Positions 8,397-17,313 are shown, counted from the first letter of the stretch. The stretch is 25,118 bases of DNA from Moraxella equi (GCF_002027555.1 NZ_MXAP01000048.1:1-25118), one strand, 5' to 3'. Notes: generated by a model not told the origin, from the sequence alone. Translations and numbers: made by a program.

Positions 8397-8445
8397 AAGG
8401 TTTTCCTATTGTTGTTGGATACCGTTATCATACCCCATTAACGCC

Positions 8446-8479
8446 AAAAAGACAAACCGCCTAGGCAATCTGTCTTTTT
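8446..8479 (-). terminator. Terminator of glutathione reductase gene
   Basis: AAAAAGACA (8446-8454) and TGTCTTTTT (8471-8479) form a stem around a 16-base loop that itself contains the palindrome GCCTAGGC. T-rich on both strands, so it may work both ways; it lies 18 bases after the stop of the gene at 8497-9858. Confidence 0.75.
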
Positions 8480-8496
8480 AATGATAAAACAAATAC

Positions 8497-9858
8497 TTAT
8501 CTCATTGTAACAAACTCTTCAGACCCTGTCGGATGAATGGCAACGGTGTTGTCAAAATCACGTTTGGTCGCCCCCATTTTTATGGCGACAGCAAAGCCTT
8601 GAATCATCTCGTCCACACCAAAGCCCACGCCGTGCAAACCAACCACTTTTTCATCATCGCCCACGCACACAAGTTTCATGCGACACGGCTCACGATGAGC
8701 GGTAATGGCAGAGTACATGGGCGTGAAGTTGGATTTATAGACCTTGACCTTGTCCGCCCCAAATTCATCAATGGCATCTTTTTCACTCATGCCGACCGTG
8801 CCAATGGGTGGGTGGCTAAACACCACCGTAGCGACATTGCTATAATCTAGGTGTTCATCGGGCTTGTTGTTAAACAGGCGTTCGGACAGTCTGCGACCGC
8901 TCGCCACCGCCACAGGAGTCAGCTCAATGCCATTTTCGATGATGTCGCCCACCGCATAAATGCCGTCCACCGTGGTGTTTTGGAATTTGTCCACGATGAT
9001 TTGCCCCTTTTCGTTGGTTGCCACGCCTGTTTTGTGCAGGTCAATGACATCAGTCGCTGGCACACGCCCTGTCGCCCAAATCAGGCAGTCCACATTTAGG
9101 GTTTCGCCATTGTCAAAATACACGGTCAAACCGTCATTTTTTTCAATTTTAACAGGATTTACGCCCGCATGGAATGTAACGCCGTCTTTGTCCATGACAT
9201 CTTGCAAAACTTCTACAATATCTTTATCAAAACTCTTTAAAATACCGCTACGCACACACAAATGCGTATCCACGCCCAAGGCATTCATCACGCCTGCAAT
9301 CTCAACGCCAATGTAGCCACCGCCCACAATCGCCACCGATTTTGGCAATTCAGTCAAATCAAAAAAGCCGTCCGAATCAATGCCGTATTCTGCCCCCTGT
9401 ATGTTGGGACGGTGTGGGCGACCACCTGTGGCAATCAAAATATGGTCAGCGGTAATGGTCTCGGTCTCGCCATTTTCATAGCTAACTTCTACCGAATTTT
9501 TATCCAAAAATTTGGCAAAGCCGTTGATGAGTGTTACGCCGTTTTTTTCAAAAGTGTTTTTGTAAGATTGATGGATGCGATTGATGTAGGCGGTGCGATT
9601 TTCGACAAGTTTGGCAAAATCAAAGTTTTTGACATCAAGCTCAAAACCATAATCAAGGGCATAGTTGTGAATGGCGGTTGCCATGTTCGCTCCATACCAC
9701 AGCACTTTTTTGGGTACACAGCCTACGTTGACGCACGTTCCACCAACGTGCTTTGCTTCAATCACGGCAACTTTTTTGCCGTACATACTGGCACGGTTGG
9801 CACTGGCAATACCGCCACTACCACCACCGATGGTAATATAATCAAAATGTCTGGTCAT
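8497..9858 (-). CDS. gor: Glutathione-disulfide reductase
   Basis: A 453-residue cytoplasmic flavoenzyme that uses NADPH to reduce oxidised glutathione. The FAD site is [15 protein letters not shown] (9-23); the redox-active disulfide is Cys42-Cys47 in [13 protein letters not shown]; the NADPH site is [12 protein letters not shown] followed by [10 protein letters not shown], whose Arg is the conserved 2'-phosphate contact while the second Arg of the E. coli enzyme is Lys here; the catalytic His442 is in HPTGSEE near the C-terminus. The second-glycine variant of the NADPH fold and [14 protein letters not shown] also fit Gor rather than lipoamide dehydrogenase. GGAGAAAA precedes the ATG, and TATAAT on the minus strand (9890-9885) is a likely -10 box. 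It is flanked by two small toxin-antitoxin-like loci. Confidence 0.95.
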   Translation of the reverse strand: MTRHFDYITIGGGSGGIASANRASMYGKKVAVIEAKHVGGTCVNVGCVPKKVLWYGANMATAIHNYALDYGFELDVKNFDFAKLVENRTAYINRIHQSYKNTFEKNGVTLINGFAKFLDKNSVEVSYENGETETITADHILIATGGRPHRPNIQGAEYGIDSDGFFDLTELPKSVAIVGGGYIGVEIAGVMNALGVDTHLCVRSGILKSFDKDIVEVLQDVMDKDGVTFHAGVNPVKIEKNDGLTVYFDNGETLNVDCLIWATGRVPATDVIDLHKTGVATNEKGQIIVDKFQNTTVDGIYAVGDIIENGIELTPVAVASGRRLSERLFNNKPDEHLDYSNVATVVFSHPPIGTVGMSEKDAIDEFGADKVKVYKSNFTPMYSAITAHREPCRMKLVCVGDDEKVVGLHGVGFGVDEMIQGFAVAIKMGATKRDFDNTVAIHPTGSEEFVTMR

Positions 9859-9884
9859 GGGTTTTCTCCAAAAAAGGTTGGGTT

Positions 9885-9890
9885 ATTATA
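9885..9890 (-). promoter_or_regulatory. Possible -10 box of gor
   Basis: TATAAT on the minus strand, about 27 bases before the gor start codon. A convincing -35 hexamer was not found. Confidence 0.35.
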
Positions 9891-9965
9891 ACGCATAATG
9901 GGGGTGGTTGATGGATTTTGGGGAGAATGTTTGATAAAATTTTTTGATTGTTGATAGATGGTTTT

Positions 9966-10415
9966 TTAATTGAGCAAACTGATAAAATCCTGCTCGCCAA
10001 TACCAACAGCGGTATGCGTGGCAATGCGATTGTCAAGCAATACAAAAACAGCGTGGTTGTATTTGGCAAGGGCTAGTAGATAAGCGTCCGTTAATTGTTT
10101 TGACCCTTGAATGTATTGCCAGTTGATAAGCTCATCTTGTAATAGGCTGATGTTGTCAGGGATAAAGACATGATGACTTTTGTTAATAAAAGTTGTTAGC
10201 TTTTCTTTGATATCTAAGATTTTAAAGCCATTTTCATAGCTAGGCAATGATAAAATCCGCATACAGCCATTTTGCGTAATCGGACAACTCGCCCAGCGAT
10301 TCCCTGCAATCAACCATTCGAATAACCAGCTTGTCGCAAGTGCGTGATGCTTATGTTTGTTATCCAACAAGGCAATCAATACATTAACATCAAGTAAGGC
10401 GATTTTAGATACCAT
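9966..10415 (-). CDS. PIN-domain toxin, VapC family
   Basis: A 149-residue PIN-domain protein; VapC toxins are Mg-dependent ribonucleases that cut tRNA or rRNA and stop translation. The N-terminal strand LLDVNVLIALLD supplies Asp9, LTDAYLLALAK supplies Asp110, and FVLLDNRI supplies Asp128. The segment CPITQNGCMRIL (44-55) matches the PIN subgroup with G-x-x-R at that place instead of an acidic residue. The ATG at 10415 lies inside the end of the antitoxin gene, an 11-base overlap that indicates coupled translation. Full length with acidic residues intact, so it is probably active. The RNA target cannot be told. Confidence 0.85.
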   Translation of the reverse strand: MVSKIALLDVNVLIALLDNKHKHHALATSWLFEWLIAGNRWASCPITQNGCMRILSLPSYENGFKILDIKEKLTTFINKSHHVFIPDNISLLQDELINWQYIQGSKQLTDAYLLALAKYNHAVFVLLDNRIATHTAVGIGEQDFISLLN

Positions 10416-10641
10416 GTTCTTCCCTTAGTTCATTAATGTATTTATCAGTAATTGTATGTGTGCCTGTGGTAAATGGGCTTAATCCAAGAAACTCATACAT
10501 CTCATCAAGGTCTTTGCCTTGTTGCTCGGCAACCAATTTTTCTGCCATGGATACAAGATAATCACTTGCCGACATATTTTGTTGCTTGGCAATTTGTACA
10601 AGTTGCGTCTCTACTTGTGGGGGTAAGTCTAGGGTTATCAT
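10405..10641 (-). CDS. VapB-like ribbon-helix-helix antitoxin
   Basis: A 78-residue protein whose first 40 residues have the ribbon-helix-helix look: a short strand (MITLDLPPQVETQL) and two helices (VQIAKQQNMSASDYLVSMA). This is the DNA-binding half; the acidic tail (KDLDEMYEF to LREEHGI) would bind and block the toxin. AAAAGGAG just upstream is a strong ribosome binding site for the ATG at 10641. It overlaps the PIN toxin gene by 11 bases, and the pair probably autoregulates its promoter in about 10650-10700, which is expected for the family but not shown here. Confidence 0.8.
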   Translation of the reverse strand: MITLDLPPQVETQLVQIAKQQNMSASDYLVSMAEKLVAEQQGKDLDEMYEFLGLSPFTTGTHTITDKYINELREEHGI

Positions 10642-10716
10642 GGATGACTCCTTTTAAAAGATAAGCCATTGTAACACAATCAAAACCCACAAAAAAAACC
10701 CCAATCCCAACCACGC

Positions 10717-12816
10717 TCATCTAGCACGTCCCACCAATCGCTTGACGATACTCATCATCTGACCAACCACCGCTTTATCCACTTGACCATCTCGCCCATA
10801 GCGGTGTTTGCGATACAAACCCTTTAATTCATCAATGTCTTCGGAATTATTTGGCGTTTTTAGACGGTCAAGCCAAGTCAAATAAGGCTCGCTCGCCCCC
10901 TTGCCCCATGCCTTATCCTGCTTGGCAAGCCCTGCCGAGAGCTTCACAAGTGGCACATCTAGCCCATGATACTGCCGTCTGCGTCGGTACATCATCACAC
11001 CCACAAATAAGACAGCAAGTACTCCCACGCCCCCAACCAATATCCAAAACTGCTGAGCAAAACTTTTAATGTTAAACCATTTAAAGAGCGAGTCTTTTTG
11101 CTCATCTTGGTCATAGCCGACCACGTTTTTTTGCCAATAATAGCCCATCTGGTCAGAGTAACGTCTCAATGTTTGTAGCATCTTAAACTGCTGATAACTC
11201 CATTGCCCTATCATACCATCGCCAAACATGGACGCACCGCCCATTTCAGTTACCGCATTCATGCCCTGCTCCACACGGTCAGGCGAGACAAAGGCGGTCG
11301 GGTCAATACGCACCCAGCCCTGCCCATCAAACCATACTTCCGTCCATGCATGAGCATCCATCTGACGTACTTCCCAGCTTTGCCCATCACGCCCAAGCTC
11401 ACCGCCTTGATAGCCTGCCACCACTCGAGCAGGAATGCCTGCCGACCGCATTAAAAAGGTAAAACTGGACGCATAATGCTCACAAAAGCCCGCCTTTGTG
11501 CCAAACAAAAACTCATCAATGCGGTCATCTCGCAGTACGGGGGGCGAGAGCGTGTAGCTAAATCCACCCGTGGTGATAAAGTTTTGCACCGCTTGTGCAT
11601 AGCGGACAGGGTCGCCTGTCTGGGCATAGAGTTCACTGGCAAAGGCACGAGCCTGCTCATTACCATCTTCGGGTAGACGTAGATTAATGCGTTTTTGGAC
11701 ATCGGTCAGTTCAATATCCACCTTAGGTTGACTAAAATAACTGGCACGATAGCGTTTTTGGGTGCTAATCGGGTAATAATGACGCAGGGTAAAATCGCCC
11801 GTCATGCCCATGCCACGCTCAGGGTGCAGGCGTGGGTAATCAAGAGCAAACAACCAGTTTTGCTCAGTTGGCTCCAAGATAACCCGATAATGATGTTCCA
11901 TGCCTTGATACGCACTCATCGCCCATGCTGGGGGCTTATCGCCATCTCGTGACGACCAAAAATGAGGCGAAAACTCACTTTGTCGCCACGTCACCCCATC
12001 AAAATCGCTAAACACCAGCCCACGCCAATACATTTCATGACGGCTTGGCATTTGCCCGTCAAATTCAGCACGAAACGCCAGTTCAGTCGATTGACTCAGA
12101 TTAGAAAAATCCCCCGGTGACATGCTATCCGAAACACCCGTTGTCGCTGATTTGCCTGCCATCGGCAGTGACCACATCGGGGGCAGACGAGGGAAAAACA
12201 AAAACAGCACCACAAGCAGGGGAATGGCAGGCAGGGTTATCATAGCCAACGCACGCAGTCGCCCCGAGCCATCGGCATTATCATCATCACCAATGGCGAT
12301 AAAGCCTATTAATATCATCATGAGTGTCGGCAGTCCCACCACCGCCACGCTCAAATCCTGCCGTATCAAAAACGCCGACGCCAGTGTAAATAACGCAAGG
12401 TTTAACGCCACATAAGCGTCCCGCTTCTCATAGAGCTCCCACGCCTTTGCCACAAAGCACAGCACCAAAAAACTGACCGCCACATCCACGCCAAACGCCT
12501 GCCCAAAGCTCACCCAGATCGCCACTGTACCACCCAAAAACAGCAGGACTTGTACCACTTGATAGATACGGCGTAGTCGCCCACCACTTAGGCGGTATAG
12601 GCGTGCCTTGATACTGGGTTTTTGCATGATGACACTGATGATGAGTGCGACCAGTAGCCACGCAGGAATGCCCATCGCATGGGGCAACACAAGCGACGCC
12701 ATGGCAAGTAGGAGCCAGTGATAGGCAGGCAGGGCAAGGATTTTTTGCCAAAATTTTTGGGGGCTTGTGGTTAGGGTTTTTCTACCTTGACCAAAATCGT
12801 GAAAAGTGCTGTTCAT
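10717..12816 (-). CDS. TgpA-family membrane transglutaminase
   Basis: A 699-residue inner-membrane protein of the TgpA type (N-terminal DUF3488-like membrane domain, periplasmic transglutaminase core, C-terminal DUF4129-like tail). About six hydrophobic helices lie in residues 27-215, then a periplasmic region with the catalytic triad: Cys in KAGFCEHYASSF (~445), His in QMDAHAWTEVWF (~488) and Asp in WVRIDPTAF (~504). A final helix (WILVGGVGVLAVLFVG, ~590-610) is followed by a basic MYRRRR stretch and a cytoplasmic tail. In Pseudomonas the homologue is essential and sits next to moxR and DUF58 genes, as here. It is separated from the DUF58 gene by a MITE-like element. No good ribosome binding site is seen before the ATG at 12816. 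Confidence 0.9.
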   Translation of the reverse strand: MNSTFHDFGQGRKTLTTSPQKFWQKILALPAYHWLLLAMASLVLPHAMGIPAWLLVALIISVIMQKPSIKARLYRLSGGRLRRIYQVVQVLLFLGGTVAIWVSFGQAFGVDVAVSFLVLCFVAKAWELYEKRDAYVALNLALFTLASAFLIRQDLSVAVVGLPTLMMILIGFIAIGDDDNADGSGRLRALAMITLPAIPLLVVLFLFFPRLPPMWSLPMAGKSATTGVSDSMSPGDFSNLSQSTELAFRAEFDGQMPSRHEMYWRGLVFSDFDGVTWRQSEFSPHFWSSRDGDKPPAWAMSAYQGMEHHYRVILEPTEQNWLFALDYPRLHPERGMGMTGDFTLRHYYPISTQKRYRASYFSQPKVDIELTDVQKRINLRLPEDGNEQARAFASELYAQTGDPVRYAQAVQNFITTGGFSYTLSPPVLRDDRIDEFLFGTKAGFCEHYASSFTFLMRSAGIPARVVAGYQGGELGRDGQSWEVRQMDAHAWTEVWFDGQGWVRIDPTAFVSPDRVEQGMNAVTEMGGASMFGDGMIGQWSYQQFKMLQTLRRYSDQMGYYWQKNVVGYDQDEQKDSLFKWFNIKSFAQQFWILVGGVGVLAVLFVGVMMYRRRRQYHGLDVPLVKLSAGLAKQDKAWGKGASEPYLTWLDRLKTPNNSEDIDELKGLYRKHRYGRDGQVDKAVVGQMMSIVKRLVGRAR

Positions 12817-12900
12817 GGTGTCTGTGTCGTGTGGTTTTGCCCGATAAATGATTTGGTGAAATTAGGCAAATACCAACCTTTTTATTTATCATCAATTTAT

Positions 12901-13122
12901 TAGGGCGTGCCTGCCTTTTGTATTTGCAATAAAAAATGCCTGTTTAAAAAAAGCAGGAAAATCGCACGTTTTTCAAGGAAAAAGCGAAGTTTGATAGTTA
13001 TTCTATCAAACGAGCTTTTATTATGAAAAACCAGATTTAGCCATTTTTCATGCAAAAACATTGTTTCATTTCTAAAACATTTCTATATTTTAAATTGTGT
13101 TATAAAGGTTAGGCACGCCCTA
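12901..13122 (+). mobile_element. MITE-like element, copy A
   Basis: A 222-base non-coding element with terminal inverted repeats TAGGGCGTGCCT (12901-12912) and AGGCACGCCCTA (13111-13122), bounded by TA on each side. The interior matches copy B (15311-15533, reverse orientation), including CACGTTTTTCAAGGAAAAA at 12965-12983 and TTTAGCCATTTTTCATGCAAAAA near 13036. It holds a 9-base perfect stem GTTTGATAG/CTATCAAAC (12989-12997 with 13003-13011). It sits between the DUF58 gene and tgpA. A parent transposase is not identified; TA-ended GGG termini would suit an IS630/Tc1-like or other host. Confidence 0.8.
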
Positions 13123-13190
13123 ACTATCAAACCAAATCTTTTTTATAAATAGAATAACTCAAAAATGCTTTTTTAAATGATTTTAAAGGG

Positions 13191-13212
13191 CTTTAAAACG
13201 GCTTTAAAACGG
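13191..13212 (+). repeat. Short tandem repeat
   Basis: Two exact adjacent copies of CTTTAAAACGG (13191-13201 and 13202-13212) in the spacer between copy A of the MITE-like element and the end of the DUF58 gene. Significance unknown. The rest of 13123-13250 is AT-rich and shows nothing else. Confidence 0.6.
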
Positions 13213-13250
13213 ATAATATAAACCGCCAATTTGCCAAATGCCAAAACCCA

Positions 13251-14297
13251 TCAAGGCTCTTTGGCAAGTCTTAGCAGACATTGGCGGACAAACTCATCGC
13301 CCACGCCTATCTGCCCTGCCCCACTGGGCAAAACAAGCATAAAGGGCACACCTTGGCTGGCAATGGCTTGCACCGCATGGGTCAGCTCACTTAGGCGGGT
13401 CTCATGCACCCCTGACGGCATGTTATCATAGTGCAAGCACCACTCACGCCCGAGCGAGTCGCCAAAGTGCTTGGTGAGCATGCCTGCCCCCCGTGCCACG
13501 TGCGACCATGACACCCGTGCCAGACTCTCACCTTCTTGGTATTCGTCCAACATCTCAAAGTCGCTTTGCCCTGCCACACTAATGGCACTTCCCTCATCAC
13601 TCTCGCTTGCCACCGCTCGCTTGTCGTTTTGCCAGTCAAAGGAGGTAGGCTTAGGGTATACAAAAATCGGACTTGCCAAATACACATACGCCCACGCACG
13701 CATGACTCCGAGCGGATAACGACTGCTGATGACCAGACGGGGCAGAGTCATCACCCCCCGAGTGGGCGTATAGACAGGCAGTCTGACCAGCACCGATTTG
13801 CCCAGCGTTGGCGTGATGACGGTGCGAGCATTCATGAAGTCTTCTCGTGCCTGCCCTTTGAGCATTTTTTGGATAATCTCATGCTTATCATCAAACACCG
13901 CTTCTATCTGCCGTGACGCCTTGCCACTTCTGGTGGACAGCTCCAAAGTCACATAACCTATCGATCCCGCCTCAGACAAGCTAGAATCGACAAACCGCAC
14001 ATTAATGCTCGCCACCTGCACAAAGGTATAAAACACGGTCACAAGCCAAATGCCGAACAGATAAAAGCACAGCCCCAGTACCAAGTTATTGCCATAATTA
14101 ACCCCCGTCACAAAAGTGGCGATGAGTAGTAGAGCAAACAGCAGTCCTTGACGGCTAAAAAAGATATAGACATTACGTAGCCCGAGCGACACCATATCTT
14201 TGCGTGGCGAGCGTCTGGCAAAGAACTCGTTGAGCTTGTTCTTTATCGGATGAGTCAGTGGGCGAGTTAGGCGATGAGCAGATGATTTCATGGGCAT
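13251..14297 (-). CDS. DUF58 domain protein of the MoxR-associated system
   Basis: A 348-residue protein. Two membrane helices are near the N-terminus (GLLFALLLIATFVTGV and VLGLCFYLFGIWLVTVFY, about 53-92), then a beta-rich region, then the DUF58 signature FEMLDEYQEGESLARVSW followed by HVARGAGMLTKHF, corresponding to the family's E-F-x-x-L-R-x-Y-x-x-G-D-x-x-R-x-I-x-W-x-x-S-A-R pattern with some changes (Asp for Arg in the first half, His-Val for a small residue pair). The C-terminus resembles a vWA-like fold. DUF58 proteins work with MoxR ATPases, probably in assembly or quality control of envelope complexes. The gene follows moxR by about 43 bases. Confidence 0.88.
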   Translation of the reverse strand: MPMKSSAHRLTRPLTHPIKNKLNEFFARRSPRKDMVSLGLRNVYIFFSRQGLLFALLLIATFVTGVNYGNNLVLGLCFYLFGIWLVTVFYTFVQVASINVRFVDSSLSEAGSIGYVTLELSTRSGKASRQIEAVFDDKHEIIQKMLKGQAREDFMNARTVITPTLGKSVLVRLPVYTPTRGVMTLPRLVISSRYPLGVMRAWAYVYLASPIFVYPKPTSFDWQNDKRAVASESDEGSAISVAGQSDFEMLDEYQEGESLARVSWSHVARGAGMLTKHFGDSLGREWCLHYDNMPSGVHETRLSELTHAVQAIASQGVPFMLVLPSGAGQIGVGDEFVRQCLLRLAKEP

Positions 14298-14340
14298 ACA
14301 GATAGATTGATTGGGTTAATGACAAATGGCAAATCCGCCA

Positions 14341-15276
14341 TCAATCAATCGCCACTTCGTCCAAAATACGTCTGGCAATGGTCATCTCAGTCAGACCACC
14401 CAGATGATGAAACGGCACAAAACGCTGTCCTAGTCTGTGGTCAGCCACCGCCGAGAACACCGCCTGCACATCATCTATCGCCACATTGTCCTGCCCTGAT
14501 ACATAGGCATAGGCTTGGCAAGCACGCTTTAACGCCAACACGCCACGGGGGGATAAGCCGTGATATTCTTGGCTTGAACGGGTTTTGGCGACCAGTTTTT
14601 GTAGGTAGTCTAGCACCACAGGAGCGATGTAGATGTCTTTGACTTCTCGCTGAGCTTGTATCACTTCTTCACTGGTCAAAATCGGGGTAAACTCACTCAT
14701 CATCGCTCTACGGTCTCGCCCTTCTAGCAGTTCACGCTCGGCTTTGGGCGATGGATAGCCGAGCGAGACGCACATCAAAAAGCGGTCAAGTTGTGACTCA
14801 GGCAATGGATACACGCCTGCTTGTTGGGCAGGGTTTTGGGTAGCGATGACAAAAAAGGGCTTGGGTAGAACATGCGTTTGTCCATCTTGGGTCACTTGCT
14901 TTTCTTCCATCGCTTCTAACAGTGCTGACTGCGTTTTGGGACTTGAACGATTAATCTCATCGGCAAGCAGTAGCTGAGTGAACACCGCCCCTTTTCTAAA
15001 AGCAAAACTCTGCTCACTTTGGTTATATATCATCATCCCCAAAATATCGGCAGGAAGCATGTCATTGGTAAACTGCACACGGTTAAAATCTAGCCCCAAC
15101 AGGATGGCAAGACTGTGTGCCAACGTGGTCTTACCCATGCCGGGCAAGTCTTGCAATAGCAAATGCCCATCCGCCAAAATGCAGGACACGGCAAGGGTCA
15201 CAGCTTCTTCTTTATCAAGGACGATTTGGTTTAGCTTGTCAAGTAGGGTTTGGATTTTGGGCTGGATGTGTGACAT
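14341..15276 (-). CDS. MoxR-family AAA+ ATPase
   Basis: A cytoplasmic AAA+ ATPase of about 311 residues, acting as a chaperone-like partner of DUF58 and TgpA proteins. Walker A is LPGMGKTTLAHSLA, Walker B is LLLADEINRSSPKTQ with LLEAMEEKQV after it, sensor 1 is FFVIATQNPAQQAG and YPLPESQLDRFLM, and the C-terminal lid has GLSPRGVLALKRACQAYA. The ATG at 15276 (MSHIQPKIQ) is chosen; the frame stays open to an ATG at 15336, but the extra 20 residues are partly encoded by the terminal repeat of MITE copy B and do not look like family sequence. The promoter must lie in or beside that element. Ribosome binding site is weak. Confidence 0.9.
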   Translation of the reverse strand: MSHIQPKIQTLLDKLNQIVLDKEEAVTLAVSCILADGHLLLQDLPGMGKTTLAHSLAILLGLDFNRVQFTNDMLPADILGMMIYNQSEQSFAFRKGAVFTQLLLADEINRSSPKTQSALLEAMEEKQVTQDGQTHVLPKPFFVIATQNPAQQAGVYPLPESQLDRFLMCVSLGYPSPKAERELLEGRDRRAMMSEFTPILTSEEVIQAQREVKDIYIAPVVLDYLQKLVAKTRSSQEYHGLSPRGVLALKRACQAYAYVSGQDNVAIDDVQAVFSAVADHRLGQRFVPFHHLGGLTEMTIARRILDEVAID

Positions 15277-15310
15277 GAAACGCTCGAATAAAAAATATTT
15301 TGATAAATAG

Positions 15311-15533
15311 TAGGGCGTGTTGAACATTGATAACATGCATTATCATTTGATGAAATTTTTATAATTTTTAAAATATTTTTGCATGAAAAATGGCTAAATT
15401 TTGTGGCTCGAAGACGAAAACTTGTCTGATAGAATAGCTATCAGCCTACGTTTTTTCCTTGAAAAACGTGCGATTCCCCTGATTTTTTAAACAGGTATTT
15501 TTCATTGCAAATATCAAGGCTCAACACATCCCA
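15311..15533 (-). mobile_element. MITE-like element, copy B (inverted relative to copy A)
   Basis: A 223-base element with ends TAGGGCGTGTTGA (15311-15323) and TCAACACATCCCA (15521-15533), an imperfect inverted repeat. Its reverse complement aligns with copy A over most of the length: TTTGCAAT, AAAAAT, CCTGTTTAAAAAA, CACGTTTTTCAAGGAAAAA (15470-15452), the stem at 15424-15446, and TTTAGCCATTTTTCATGCAAAAA. It lies directly upstream of moxR and may carry its promoter. Copies A and B differ by many substitutions, so they are not recent duplicates. Confidence 0.78.
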
Positions 15534-15600
15534 ACAATTATACCAATTTTTTAAAAATTCTTTGTATGACAAGCGTTAATTGACATGATAACACAACAAA

Positions 15601-15629
15601 AAATAAAGGACAATTTACGCCCTTTATTT
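15601..15629 (-). terminator. Terminator of the ETF-QO gene
   Basis: On the minus strand AAATAAAGG and CCTTTATTT pair around an 11-base loop, followed by TTTGTTGTG. It lies 14 bases after the stop codon of the gene at 15643-17313. Confidence 0.75.
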
Positions 15630-15642
15630 TAATTTTGACCCA

Positions 15643-17313
15643 TTACATATTCGGATAATTAGGCCCGCCACCGCCTTCTGGCGTTACCCAGGTGATGTTT
15701 TGGGCAGGGTCTTTGATGTCGCAGGTTTTGCAATGCACGCAGTTTTGACTGTTGATGACAAACCTAGCTCCGTTTGGGTCATTCTCATCCGCCACCACTT
15801 CATAGACCCCCGCAGGACAGTACAAGCGAGCAGGTTCGCCATAGAGCGGTAGGTTTTTGGTGATTGGCACGGTCGGGTCGGTCAGTTTTAGATGACAAGG
15901 TTGATCCTCGGCATGGTTGGTGTTTGAGATAAAGACGCTGGATAATTTGTCAAAAGTCAGCTTGCCGTCAGGTTTTGGATAATCAGGCTTATAAGCGTGG
16001 TCGGCTTTATCTAGCTGAGCAAAATCATAACTGTTGTCATGAATGATAAGTGGCATTTTACCGCTTAATAAGTTTTGCTCCACAAAGATAAACGCACCGC
16101 CCATCCACGTTCCCATACGGTGCATGGCGGGCGAGAAGTTTTGGGCGGATTTGGCATCATCAAACAGCCACGAATTTTCAAAATTGGTCTGATACTCGCT
16201 GACTTCATCATGTTGTCGTCCGTCTTGGATTGCTTTAAAAATCGCCTCACCAGCGAGCATTCCCGACTTCATGGACGTATGCGTACCTTTGATTTTGGCA
16301 GGGTTTAAAAATCCTGCGTCATCGCCCACCAGCACACCCCCTGCAAAGGTCAGTTTGGGCAGGCTATTTAGACCGCCTTTGACCAACGCCCTTGCCCCAT
16401 AGGACAGGCGTTTGCCTCCTTCTAAGATAGGGCGAATAAGGGGGTGTAGTTTTAGGCGTTGTAATTCATCAAAGGGCGATAGGTGCGGATTAGAGTAAGA
16501 CAAATCCACCACCAAGCCAAAGCTCACTTGATTGTTTTCGGCAAAATACAGCCACCAACCGCCAGTTGCCCCTGTGTCATTTAAGGGATAGCCCGAGCCG
16601 TGCAAAATCACGCCTTCTTCGTGCTTATCAGCGTCAATCTCCCACAGCTCTTTTAGTCCAATGCCATAATGTTGGGGGTCTTTATCCTTATCAAGATGAA
16701 AACGGCTGATGAGACGCTTGCCCAAATGCCCACGACAGCCCTCGGCAAACACGGTATATTTGGCAACAAGCTCATAACCTGCCTCAAAAGACGGCTTAGG
16801 TTCGCCCTTGGCATTGACCCCCATGTCGCCTGTTTGGATACCACGCACCGAGCCGTCAGCGTTGTAGAGAATTTCACTGGCGGTAAAATTAGGAAACAGC
16901 ATAATCTCCATGCTTTCGGCTTGTTCGGCAAGCCAGCGAACCACGTTGCCAAGCGAGACGATATAGTTGCCTTCGTTGTGCATACTGGCAGGGACGATGG
17001 AGCTTGGCAGTTTGATTGCCTTTTTGGCGTTGGGGAGCATATAAACACGGTCTTCGGTTGCCTTGACTGTGATTGGGGCATTCATGTTTTGCCAATCGGG
17101 GAACAACTCGTTCAAGGCACGAGTTTCCATGACCGCCCCCGATAGGATATGGGCTCCAAACTCCGAGCCTTTTTCTACGACACAGACCATAAATTCATCA
17201 AGTCCTGCATCTATGGCAAGCTGTTTTAGGCGAATGGCACAGGATAAACCCGATACGCCACCGCCGACCACGACCACGTCAAATTCCATTGACTCACGTT
17301 GTATCTCTTGCAT
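15643..17313 (-). CDS. Electron transfer flavoprotein-ubiquinone oxidoreductase
   Basis: A 556-residue inner-membrane-associated enzyme that passes electrons from reduced ETF (from fatty-acid and amino-acid oxidation) to ubiquinone. The FAD-binding motif is FDVVVVGGGVSGLSCAIRL (about 11-29); further FAD/ubiquinone-site signatures are VEKGSEFGAHILSGA, GGWWLYFAENNQVSFGL and GVLVGDDAGFLNPAKIKGTH; the 4Fe-4S cluster is bound near the C-terminus by LYCPAGVY and NCVHCKTCDIKDPAQNI. Length and the ending GGGGPNYPNM match bacterial homologues. AAGGAAACACC precedes the ATG at 17313. It is a single-gene unit; the ETF alpha and beta genes are not in the window. Confidence 0.96.
   Translation of the reverse strand: MQEIQRESMEFDVVVVGGGVSGLSCAIRLKQLAIDAGLDEFMVCVVEKGSEFGAHILSGAVMETRALNELFPDWQNMNAPITVKATEDRVYMLPNAKKAIKLPSSIVPASMHNEGNYIVSLGNVVRWLAEQAESMEIMLFPNFTASEILYNADGSVRGIQTGDMGVNAKGEPKPSFEAGYELVAKYTVFAEGCRGHLGKRLISRFHLDKDKDPQHYGIGLKELWEIDADKHEEGVILHGSGYPLNDTGATGGWWLYFAENNQVSFGLVVDLSYSNPHLSPFDELQRLKLHPLIRPILEGGKRLSYGARALVKGGLNSLPKLTFAGGVLVGDDAGFLNPAKIKGTHTSMKSGMLAGEAIFKAIQDGRQHDEVSEYQTNFENSWLFDDAKSAQNFSPAMHRMGTWMGGAFIFVEQNLLSGKMPLIIHDNSYDFAQLDKADHAYKPDYPKPDGKLTFDKLSSVFISNTNHAEDQPCHLKLTDPTVPITKNLPLYGEPARLYCPAGVYEVVADENDPNGARFVINSQNCVHCKTCDIKDPAQNITWVTPEGGGGPNYPNM

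Noticed and set aside
10775..10783. TTATCCACT, a one-mismatch DnaA box
   Set aside because: It is inside the tgpA coding region and isolated, as expected by chance.
15277..15336. N-terminal extension of moxR
   Set aside because: Part of it is the terminal repeat of the MITE-like element; the family-like sequence begins at the ATG at 15276.
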